Source: Turbatrix aceti (Eukaryota > Nematoda > Chromadorea > Rhabditida > Panagrolaimidae). Taken from it: a stretch of DNA of 15,846 nucleotides. Of this stretch, positions 8,673 through 15,846 are shown piece by piece (position 1 is the first letter of the stretch; every line of letters starts with the position of its first letter). The notes beneath the pieces are model-generated. The model searched no databases, had not been told where the DNA came from, and worked only from the letters and a program-made list of their open reading frames with translations. The stretch is taken from the NCBI GenBank assembly GCA_963969345.1, contig CAXAKE010000036.1, forward strand, positions 1 to 15,846, in the 5' to 3' direction. A program made the translations under genes and the position numbers.

Positions 8673-9444
8673 CAGAGTTGTCCACCGAGCCAAAATTTCC
8701 GAGCCGAGCATTCGAGCGAGCGGATGGGCTTGCTCGAACCGAGCATGGCAATTTTTTCTACTAAATTTTCGCTTAGAAAAACATTTTGCGGCAACAAAAA
8801 CTATTTTATAACAAAAAACATGTTTGGAATTGTGGAATTTAGCGTAAATTAACTACAAATATCATAGTTTTGACCAGACATGAAAATGGCCCGCCGAAGC
8901 CCGGCCCGGGCCGGGCTTGGGCGGGCCTGTGACTTTTCAGTAGGCCCGGAAAAGCCCGTTTTGGCCCGGTATTTAATAAATAATGTAAAAAATTATAAAA
9001 ATTTACTGCATTTTGGTTATTTTTAACAAAATTTAGTTTCTACAGATAGAAAACATGGTATTTTGAACAAAAACCAGTTATTTATGTCATTTATATAACG
9101 ATTGGCTGCTATTTTTTTGGATAAAAATTCGAAAAAAAACAGAGGGGATAATTTCGGGCCGGCCCGGCTCGGCCGGGCCCAAGCCCGGGCTTTCGACGGG
9201 CCGGGCCAGGCCAAACCTGGGCCTAAAAATTAGGCCCGTTTTCATGTCTGGTTTTGACATAAAAAAAAGTCATTTTTCGTCATTTTTGAGTCATTTTTTA
9301 AGCTCGGCTCGGAATCCTCCGAGCCAAGCATTCGAGCCACTCGGCTCGCTCGGTAATCTTCGAGCCGAGCATTCGAGCGAGTGGCTCGGCTCGCTCGAAT
9401 GCTCGAAATGCTCGGCTCGATGCTCGGCTCGGTCGACAACTCTG
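8673..9444. mobile_element. inverted-repeat element with GAGCCGAGC-rich ends, interrupted by a hAT-like insertion
   Basis: The left end CAGAGTTGTCCACCGAGCC (8673) mirrors the right end GGCTCGGTCGACAACTCTG (ending 9444), one mismatch in 19. Both sub-terminal regions are made of GAGCCGAGC, ATTCGAGCGAG and their complements, so they form extensive secondary structure. The CAGAGTTGTC start is of hAT type, but flanking octamers (tacagtac, ttgaagac) match at only four positions, so the target duplication is not convincing. Without the nested copy it would be about 390 bp. Frames of S/E/R repeats across it are artefacts. Confidence 0.65.
8875..9250. mobile_element. intact non-autonomous hAT-like element (copy 3) with 8 bp target duplication
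   Basis: The element runs from CAGACATGAAAATGGCCC to GGCCCGTTTTCATGTCTG and is flanked on both sides by the identical octamer gttttgac (8867-8874 and 9251-9258). Terminal inverted repeats starting CA and an 8 bp duplication are the hallmark of the hAT superfamily. At 376 bp with no transposase it is a MITE. It sits within the older element 8673-9444, which gives the order of insertion. It is the reference for the copies at 4353-4728 and 7790-7975. Confidence 0.88.
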
Positions 9445-9724
9445 TTGAAGACTGATCTAGGGGAGCACGGGGAAGGTCTCTGAGTTAAACCCAAGTCATT
9501 ATCGCAAAATTTGACCAAATTCGAAAAATTTGAATCAATCTAATGTTATGTAAAAGTGCATAATAATAAATTCCCCTGTTGTAAAAAGTAAAAAAAAAAA
9601 ACAAGAAGCTCAAAAACGTCAGAAAATCATACTTTTTTCAAAAAAAATCTACTTTCGAATTTTTTTCCGGCTTTTTCCGGCTTTTCTACTCGGATGTCCT
9701 TCCTCCTTCAGATATCAGAAGTAG
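9445..9724. other. AT-rich spacer downstream of gene B
   Basis: No gene. Contains a poly-A run (about 9590-9601) and a short tandem TTTTTCCGGC repeat (9662-9683). It lies beyond the gene B polyadenylation signal on the minus strand. Confidence 0.4.
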
Positions 9725-9730
9725 TTTATT
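9725..9730 (-). terminator. AATAAA polyadenylation signal of gene B
   Basis: Reading the minus strand, AATAAA lies about 130 bases after the TGA of gene B at 9860, in an otherwise purine-rich 3' UTR. Confidence 0.45.
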
Positions 9731-9859
9731 TTATACTAAACAATAAAATACAAAGCGAGATTCCGCATCTGAAGTCCTTTTCCCTCTCCTCTCTTCTTCT
9801 CCCTCTGGCGGCTCTTTTATAGAAGACTCCGCCTGCCTCGTCGCCTTGTGGTTTGGGGT

Positions 9860-11851
9860 TCACCCCGTGGTTGCTGAGGCGGAGCTGTGGGTTGGTTGAC
9901 TGGAGTCATCGTCCTTCGCATAATGTTTTTCCATAATTTCTATCAATCTTTCTTTCTCTGTTTTTGATATAGTATTCAGGATATTGAAAAAGTCCTCTGC
10001 AGTCGTTGCGGCAGCTGTGAACGTTTCAGAATCGCACTCATCTGTATATAATATTTTGTGCATTCTAAAAATGTGTAAAATAAATATGTACGGTAGACAA
10101 ACTCTGCTTTCGGAAATGAACTCAGCGCTCCAGAAAACCCTATTGGCGTTGTGGACAGAGTAAAATATAGCCGTTATATGGGCAAAACGGTGAAAACTTG
10201 GAAAGGAGTTTGAGCAAAAAGATGATACAACGTTACTCAAAATTATTTTGCAAGTAAACTATCAACCGTAACATTAGAAACACAATAAACGTAAAAATTG
10301 TATTTAACAGATACAACGACTTGCGATACAATGATATTTTTACTAATATTTTTTTCAATGCGCTCGGGGGCAATAGAAAAAAACGACGGGGCCCCCGCCG
10401 ATTTCTGCCCCCGTCGGGGGCGATTTCCCCCGTTCCTGACTACTTTTGCTCCCGACCACACCCATCCCCGACCCGATACGGGGGGGGGGGGCTTCGAACC
10501 CTAATCTGTTATATTTATACAATTTTTACGTTTATTTTATTTATAATAGTTGTACAATTCACTAAAACTTGTTACGATTGATAGTTTACTTGCAAAATCA
10601 TTTTGAATAATTATCTTTTTTTGCACAACTCCCCAAATACAAGTTTTCACAGTTTCGCCCATAAAACGGCTATATTGTACTCTGTCCACAACGCCAATAT
10701 GGTTTTCTGGACTGCTGAATTTATTTCCAGAAAAACCTATGAAAGCGGAGTTTGTCTATAGTGTCAATAAAAGACCGTAATCCCAAATTTTAAAGTGGTC
10801 TTATTGCATCACATTGCATATAATTACCCTTTGCACTTTTCAAACGGAGCATAGATATTAGGATCTATTAATGTGAGTGCCTTTACAAATTTGAGTTTTT
10901 CTTTATGCATATCACGATTACTGTTTAAGTTCTCGCCAGCATTTAGATATTTTTCCAAACTATGTTCACGAGCAAAATCTGAAATTAAATATCGATATTA
11001 CTCATAATTGTAAAAATGAAATATTACTTTCAATCTTAAGATATGCAGCACCTGAAATTAAGTCAGCAGCAACCCGATAATCTTTAACTTTACCGAACAA
11101 TTTTGCGAGTTCAAGCATGCTGTCAGGAGTGTGCGGGGGAACACTTGGTAATTCGATCTGCAATGTAAATAAAAAATTATGTTTTATAAATTTGCAAAAA
11201 CTTTTGAAAAATAGAAAACGATAGCGAAGTTTTGGAGCATGACCCTTAAAATTATCTCAAATGTTCATCTTTAGACTCCGTGCATAAGTTTTATTTATAT
11301 TTTTTTGTTTTTTACCAATTTTATTACAAACATGTCGTACATTTTCCTCTCGGTTTTTCTCTATGCCGGCGATACAACTTGCCCGGGGCGTGCTTTTTTT
11401 TAAATTGAAATCCTGCAAATAAACAATTTTTTAAAAGATTTTTAGAGAAAACGATCTCGAAAGTCAAAACGTTTACAGAAAATGGCAAAGCGGTCTACTT
11501 ATGAAAATGAAAAAACTCAATGAAAAGTCAAATGTTTGCAAGTTGCAACCTTCACAAATTGCAACCTTCACACAAGCAACACTTACCTTGCAAACAAAAT
11601 CTAAACATTCCTGAAGTAAAGTGGTTGACTTGTTTTTTTTGATTGCCTAAAAAAGGTTATAAAGTAAAATTTTAAAACATACCACTTACTTGAAAAATTT
11701 TTTTTTTTGTTTTATATTTGCAGATTGTATCAATGACAGTCTCTTCTATTGCAGCTATATCAGTTTGATATACGTTTTTAAAATACATTTTTAATAATGA
11801 TTCAACTGTAGCTTTTTCTTGAAGTATTTTTTCAAGACCTGTGGAACTCAT
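9860..11851 (-). CDS. gene B: six-exon minus-strand paralogue with HEPN-like module
   Basis: Minus-strand exons 11851-11690, 11646-11587, 11412-11341, 11157-11028, 10978-10837 and 10064-9860 join in frame to 256 residues ending TGA. The start MSSTGLEKIL is chosen because the ATG and its leader match gene C. Residues 1-75 are helical (LLKMYFKNVYQTDI resembles LLIKKHFQDVYGVEI in C). Residues about 110-142 carry MLELAKLFGKVKDYRVAADL, then ISGAA where A and C have WGAV, so the Trp is lost. Exon 5 ends YAPFEK and exon 6 opens MHKILYTDECDSETF, which aligns with C through EKERLIEIM. Donor 3 (gtacga) and donor 5 (gtgcaa) are weak and were placed by homology and phase. Intron 5 (772 bp) contains a foldback element. 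Fold assignment to HEPN/PaREP1 is inference; the paralogy is seen directly. Confidence 0.8.
10096..10756. mobile_element. TA-flanked foldback element in intron 5 of gene B
   Basis: Ends GACAAACTC...GAGTTTGTC, each with TA immediately outside (10094-10095 and 10757-10758), as in TA-targeting Tc1/mariner-type MITEs. The arms, about 10096-10305 and 10515-10756, are similar but diverged with indels (for example GTTGTGGACAGAG mirrored by CTCTGTCCACAAC). The loop holds a G-rich segment with a 12-G run at 10480-10491, of the same family as 12262-12400. It lies between the fifth and last exons of gene B. No transposase frame is present. Confidence 0.75.
10370..10505. repeat. G-tract repeat, copy inside the foldback loop
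   Basis: Reverse complement of this segment resembles 12262-12390: AGGGTTCGAA, a 12-base C run, GTATCGGGTCGGGGA, then GGGGGC/CGACGGGGG blocks. The junction CCCGATACG followed by the G run is identical in both. The loop of the TA-flanked element therefore probably picked up this repeat as an insertion. Confidence 0.6.
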
Positions 11852-11885
11852 GACAACTAAACAGCACAAAAATGTTTTGAAGCCA
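11825..11885 (-). promoter_or_regulatory. conserved 5' leader and start context of gene B
   Basis: Just upstream of the ATG the minus strand reads TTTTTGTGCTGTTTAGTTG then TCATGA. Gene C has TTTTTGTGCTGTTGAGCTG then TCATGA in the same place, and the bases before (TTCAAAAC, GTCAAAAG) also agree. Non-coding similarity this strong suggests shared transcription or translation signals, or a recent duplication. Confidence 0.6.
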
Positions 11886-12160
11886 GACAACACAAAAACG
11901 CATATGAAGCGTATTATCTGTTCATTTTACTTGTCCTTGACACACATTAAGAACAGTATACTCACCTTGCATTTTTTTATCATTGGCTTTAAATTTATCT
12001 ATTTATTTTGCATTGAATGCTTAGAAGCTAGCTGAATTACTTGCTTGATAAGAAAATTTTGTGGTATTAGTGAAAACGTCGTTTTTAGCCCCCTATTAAA
12101 TTTATTATCTTATTGACAACTTGTTGCCATCAATAAAAAAATCAGGGCCTTAGGGGGGGT
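11886..12160. other. divergent intergenic DNA upstream of gene B
   Basis: AT-rich with no supportable gene. It contains part of the gene B promoter region, but no clear TATA element is identifiable. Confidence 0.35.
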
Positions 12161-12410
12161 TGCTTCTCGCAAAACTCCGCCCCCCCTGACTCGAGTCAGG
12201 AGCGGGGAAAGTCGGGGACAAAATAGGTGTCAAGTTATCGGTTCTCAGCTCAAAATGGGGTACAGTTAGGGTTCGAACCCCCCCCCCCCGTATCGGGTCG
12301 GGGACGGGGGTAGTCGGGGGCAGAGATGTCGGGGGCGAGGGTTTTACTCCCCGACGGGGGTCACAAATGGTCGGGGACGGGGGTCGGGTTCGGGTTGCAA
12401 AAAACAACAA
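12160..12410. repeat. G-tract repeat, long copy
   Basis: Built from reiterated GTCGGGGGC, CGACGGGGGT and GTCGGGGACGGGG, with a 12-C run at 12278-12289 directly before GTATCGGGTCGGGGA. Homologous in reverse to 10370-10505. Contains TTCGAACCC, which mimics a pol III B box, but no matching A box was seen. Proline-rich open frames here come from the base bias. The tract has strong potential for four-stranded G structures. Confidence 0.65.
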
Positions 12411-12544
12411 AAATCCAGTGACAGAGAAGCTCTTTACGCATACAATCGGCTATCATAATCTTCTGACTGTCCATTATGTGTTGTACGTGTAATTGTTCAT
12501 CGGAGTTTTTGAGCTTTTGCATGAAGTTTTTTTTACAGAATGCA

Positions 12545-12705
12545 AAAATTTCGGGTTTTCGGGTCGGGTACCCGAAAGTTTCGGATCCGGTGCGGGTACC
12601 CGACATTTTTGGGTACCCGACAGCACTGGACGTGGGTCGAGAGACTCTTCTCGGGGGCATCTCCGGAAAATTCCCCGATAAACGGGGGGGGGGGTTGATT
12701 TCTAC
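12545..12705. repeat. GGGTACCCGA-rich repeat with 11-G run
   Basis: Three palindromic GGGTACCCGA units (about 12567, 12594, 12610) precede TCTCGGGGGCATCTCCGG and an 11-G run at 12684-12694 after CCCCGATAAACG. The closing motif matches the other G-tract repeats in the window. Confidence 0.6.
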
Positions 12706-13060
12706 TCCGGCTGCCAGAACTGAAAAATTGAGGCACCCCAATTTCGATTTTTTCATGTTTGAATTTTTAAATTTTTTTCGGTTATAACCGAGAAAATAAC
12801 AACACCTTATAAGGAATGCGACGACAACCAGACCAAGTGGCTTGACAATGCTATACAGTGATTAACGGCATCCCTTTTTCCTTGCCGCCGAATCCTTCAG
12901 ACGCGGACAACGTCGCCTGGAGCGATCTGCCCTAGGCATATGCTGGGATGACAACGTCTTTTTCAATGCTATCAGGACAAAGCTGAAGGACTGATACGAA
13001 TCCGGAAGTTGATGTTCGCAAAAGCGCTTGCCGAGGCAGTCCACGACAAAACCCTGTATT
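12706..13060. other. intergenic DNA with a GC-richer patch, no recognised gene
   Basis: From about 12790 to 13050 the base composition is less AT-rich than typical intergenic DNA here, but all six frames are short and overlap in shadow, with no family motif. It may be a decayed gene or transposon fragment attached to the following repeat. I cannot assign it. Confidence 0.3.
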
Positions 13061-13166
13061 CCCTTCCTCCCCCGCGGCAATTTCACCCCCGTGAAATTTT
13101 CCGTCCCCCCCCCGTGACACCCTTTTCCCGGCGAAAACCCCCCGTGCCCGAATACGGGGGGGGGGG
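13061..13166. repeat. GC-rich repeat with terminal 10-G run
   Basis: Same family and orientation as 8005-8110 (GGCAATTTCACCCCCGTGAAAT, a short hairpin, then GTGACACCCTTTTCCC and CGAAAACCCCCC). This copy continues into GTGCCCGAATACG and a 10-G run at 13156-13165, linking the family to the other G-tract repeats. Confidence 0.65.
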
Positions 13167-13399
13167 CAGGCAGGGACCTTGCAAATTTTGTGTTATGGCG
13201 TCAGAACACGGGGAAAAAGATAGGCTATGCCAATGTATCCACCTATAAAAACCCAACCTGTGGTGGCCAAAGAACCAAACAATTTTGCCTAAAATTGACA
13301 CTTACCGTAACAATAAAAAAAATCTGAATACAACTTCGTGTTTCCTGCCTTCCAAAACCCCCATAAAATTTTTTTAGCTTTTTTCCCACAACCGTTGCG

Positions 13400-13500
13400 C
13401 ACGGCATCAGTTTTTATCAAAACCCTTTCAGAAGCCAAAACTACAGAATCCGATTTAATCTGTGTATAGCGGTTATAAACCTTCCTATGGGGGGGGACAA
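13400..13500. repeat. dispersed repeat, inverted copy of 3965-4080
   Basis: 13408-13455 is the near reverse complement of 4021-4068, and an 8-G run followed by ACAA near 13488-13500 matches the TTGTCCCCCCCC of the other copy. The rest of 13167-13723 is AT-rich with no supportable gene apart from the gene C leader. Confidence 0.5.
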
Positions 13501-13689
13501 TTCGTCTCCCTTTTGTTCAAAATATTTGAAAGTGTAAAAAGTCTTGTTATCGTCTCCCTCTTGTTCTTAAATTCTGTCGTGGACTGTCTTTTAAATTTCT
13601 GATGATAAAGAAAGTGCTCAACATGCTTATCAACGCCAAACAGAATGAGCACACAATATATTCATATTGCTGTATTCTATACCACAAAA

Positions 13690-13726
13690 AAAACGTCAAA
13701 AGTTTTTGTGCTGTTGAGCTGTCATG
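13690..13726 (+). promoter_or_regulatory. conserved 5' leader and start context of gene C
   Basis: GTCAAAAG, TTTTTGTGCTGTTGAGCTG and TCATGA run up to the start codon at 13724 and are nearly the same as the gene B leader on the other strand. This supports the ATG choice in both genes. Confidence 0.6.
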
Positions 13727-15653
13727 AATTTAACAGATACTGAACAATACACTCTTTGCCAAAAATCTGCAGTTATGTTATTAATAAAAAAACATTTCCA
13801 AGACGTATATGGCGTTGAAATAATTAACAACTTTCATAACTTCTTGGTTCAAAGAATCCGGAACTTTGGGGAATATGAACAACTTTTAAATGTTTGTTTG
13901 TTTTTATTCGTTAATAAAATTTTATTAGAAATTTTTTAGGCAACGCTCTGCAACGATGAAAATAATTTGCACGTTCTGCTAAAAGAATGTTTTGAGAATT
14001 CTGATTTTAACACGGTAATTGTTGTTTTTTTACAGGCAACTTGCTTTTCCTTGCATGTTTTAACAAACATTTTTGCTTTCAAAAAGATTTCAAAACCTTG
14101 CTTGTTTTTTAGGACCATAAAGTGTCTCACAAGTCTGAAAATCTGGTGAAACTTGCAGAATTGTTTGGCAAAATTAAAGATTACCGGGTGGCTGCTGAAT
14201 TGCTTTGGGGAGCTGTGGATATTGGAATTAAAGGTAATGTAAATATATAAAATAAGTCAACAGAAAAATTCGGGTCTACTATACTTCAGCCCCCCATCGA
14301 TTGCAACAACGCCGCCTTGGGTTTTTTTAGAGCACAGCCCCTCATAGGAGTTCGATTATCCGTATAGAATAGCCCCCCATCTCATGTTTTGCACGCAGGA
14401 GTTTGATTATCCGTACAGAAGAGACCCGCAGGTGTTTTGGTAAAATCCATGAGACTGTACAAAAATTCGTCTGCTGCGGATGGTTGCGGGGTATGTTTTT
14501 TGTGTTTATGGAAATTATGGGGGGCGAATGTAGCGCTACAACAGTCCCCCATTTGATGTGGGGGCCTGTTGTAGCGCTACAATGGCCCCCACGTTGTATT
14601 TGAGAATATTTGTCTAAAAATGCATCTTGGGTGGAAAAAAACTATTTCGGTATTTTACTTTACTTTACTTTACTTTACTTTATTACTCTTACTCGTGCAT
14701 AATTACTCATTACAAAATTAAAGACACAGTGATGAGTATCGAGATTGCACGAAGAGGGCGCCGTCAATCGTAGCTACCTGCGTCACGTCGTAGTGCTTTG
14801 CAGGAGCATTCTGGAAGGCCGCAAAGTCGTCGGTCCATCGCCTCGGAGGGTGGCCTGGCGGACGCTTGTTCTTTGGCGCGGTCGGTGGCACTGGCTGGTC
14901 TTGCGGCTTCCAGTGGCTTAGGGGGGTTGCCCAGTTGTCCGTTACTTTTGTGTTTTGTAACAAGACCTAAAATTAGGGAGGGGCTGTTGTAGCACTACAA
15001 TGGGCTCCCATTTAATCTCCTAAAAAATACTTACTTAAATATTACCGTCATCTTTCTAACAATTTAATTTGATTTAAGATATTGCCAAGGAAGTATCACC
15101 GGATATACTTTTAAATTCGCATGAAGAAAAAAAAATATTTGTCAATAAATTATTAACAAATAATACAGAGTATGGCGGCCCGTCGTTTGATAAGATCGAA
15201 AAGTAAGTTTACTACAAACAAAATTGTAATTTTTTAATTTTTTTTTTGATAAATGTTGTTAATTTTTCTATCTTATACACTCCCATCGGTTAAAAAATTT
15301 ACGATTGGTGTAAGGGAATAAAATTTCAATTTTTTTTGGTGTACATATTTATATTTCTGTACATATTTCTGATTTTTTATGATGTTTACATTTGCAGGAT
15401 GCACAGAATCTTTTATACTGGACAATGTACAAATTCAAATTTTGCCGAAGCCGTATCGAATGCAAAAAAACTACTTCATTTTCTCGACGACTATTCGTTA
15501 TCATATGAAAAAAAAAAACAACTCAAACAAGATTCGGCACCATACAAAACACCGGTTTGTATTTTCCAATTTTGTTTTCCAACTCATTCAAGCCCGATTT
15601 CAGAGTATCATTATCAATGCCCTTTAATATTAGCATGCTGTCATCGTTGTTGA
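13724..15653 (+). CDS. gene C: five-exon paralogue with HEPN-like module
   Basis: Exons 13724-13891, 13940-14014, 14113-14233, 15079-15202 and 15398-15653 give 247 residues if the last exon reads through to TGA. Residues about 18-38 (VMLLIKKHFQDVYGVEIINN) align with exon 1 of B and exon 2 of A. LLKECF in exon 2 matches LLQECL in B. Exon 3 holds NLVKLAELFGKIKDYRVAAE then LLWGAVDIGIK (DYR at 104-106, WGA at 113-115). Exon 4 ends FDKIEK and exon 5 opens MHRIFYTGQCTNSNFAEA. The phases of the three introns around the module match A and B. It has no exon equivalent to exon 3 of A and B. Acceptor 3 is ttaag rather than tag/cag. A 49 bp intron 15555-15603 (gtttgt...atttcag) could replace the Cys-rich tail by SIINAL and TAA at 15625. 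HEPN identity is inferred. Confidence 0.78.
14280..14640. repeat. repeats in intron 3 of gene C with TGTAGCGCTACA palindromes
   Basis: GGAGTT(C/T)GATTATCCGTA occurs twice in direct orientation (about 14348 and 14399). The 12 bp perfect palindrome TGTAGCGCTACA occurs at about 14529 and 14570, flanked by GTCCCCCAT and ATGTGGGGG that pair with each other. CTGTTGTAGC(G/A)CTACAATGG recurs at about 14985 on the far side of the LINE fragment. Confidence 0.55.
14653..14965 (-). mobile_element. 5'-truncated non-LTR retrotransposon fragment with pentanucleotide tail
   Basis: On the minus strand a frame of about 81 residues (14963-14718) includes KNKRPPGHPPRRWTDDF, the GRP..RW.DD motif common just after the reverse transcriptase domain of LINE ORF2 proteins. 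About 30 bases after the stop the minus strand runs into ACTCGTGC..., then about six AAAGT repeats (plus-strand TTTAC array 14653-14684). Such short tandem-repeat tails occur at the 3' ends of several non-LTR clades. Only the very 3' end of the element remains; it lies antisense in intron 3 of gene C and cannot move by itself. Confidence 0.65.
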
Positions 15654-15846
15654 ATTTTTTCCTGAGCTAAACTTCGAAGTTCTTCTAAACGAATTGAAAA
15701 ATCTTATAAATTAGACATTCAAATTATATCTCCTTCATTTGTTTCAAAAAGCCACATAAAATATTATTATATAAAACTGTGGTGCTTTGCATTATCACAT
15801 CATTCGATGAGATCGAAAAAAAACACAAAACATAGTGGAAAACAAC
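15654..15846. other. sequence downstream of gene C
   Basis: AT-rich, with short frames only. Gene C could continue here by further splicing, since no clear AATAAA is seen close to either proposed stop. Confidence 0.3.

Noticed and set aside
9242..9518. S/E/R-rich frames on both strands
   Set aside because: Translation of GAGCCGAGC-type terminal repeat; all frames stay open because of composition.
12262..12290. tRNA or SINE suggested by GGTTCGAACCC, a B-box match
   Set aside because: No A box at the proper distance, no cloverleaf, and the string lies at a repeat junction also seen in reverse near 10491.
12150..12787. Several 60-130 residue proline/glycine-rich frames
   Set aside because: Artefacts of the G-tract repeats, mirrored on both strands with no conserved motif.

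Overview
The window looks like nuclear DNA of an AT-rich eukaryote, most likely an invertebrate animal. Coding exons are short and separated by introns as small as 43-50 bp with GT...(T/C)AG ends. AATAAA signals follow the gene ends, and most other sequence is inverted-repeat (MITE/foldback) and G-rich repeat DNA. There is no bacterial-style operon and no rRNA, tRNA or CRISPR. The nematode-like tttcag acceptors are only a weak taxonomic hint.

Layout. 1-3700: mostly repeats, including a 1.3 kb foldback element (about 853-2161), followed by the 3' part of a plus-strand gene (Z, exons within 2425-3376) that ends in a run of cysteines and has a second possible last exon. 3700-5000: repeats, including a non-autonomous hAT-like element (4353-4728) whose right end lies in a perfect 112 bp-armed palindrome (4679-4953). 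5711-7819: gene A, plus strand, six exons, 420 residues. 7790-9445: a truncated copy of the same hAT-like element that supplies the end of gene A, GC-rich repeat, and a full copy (8875-9250, 8 bp target duplication) nested in another inverted-repeat element (8673-9444). 11851-9860: gene B, minus strand, six exons, 256 residues, with a 661 bp TA-flanked foldback element in its last intron. 11852-13723: divergent intergenic region full of G-tract repeats. 13724-15653: gene C, plus strand, five exons, about 247 residues, with a minus-strand LINE fragment and its pentanucleotide tail in intron 3.

The central result is that A, B and C are paralogues that single-frame ORF calling does not reveal. 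After splicing, all share a C-terminal helical module with an A-x-x-F-x-K-x-x-DYR-x-AA-(E/D) helix, a second exon ending in (F/I)EK or CEK, and a last exon that in B and C starts MH(R/K)I(F/L)YT. The three introns bounding this module have the same phases (0, 1, 2) in all three genes. The motif order resembles the HEPN fold, especially the archaeal PaREP1 type. That assignment is inference and needs a profile search. B and C also share an almost identical 5' leader, so they are the closer pair in layout. A carries an extra N-terminal TPR-like region and a possible winged-helix segment. The cluster reads as a lineage-specific, locally duplicated gene family being reshaped by transposable elements.
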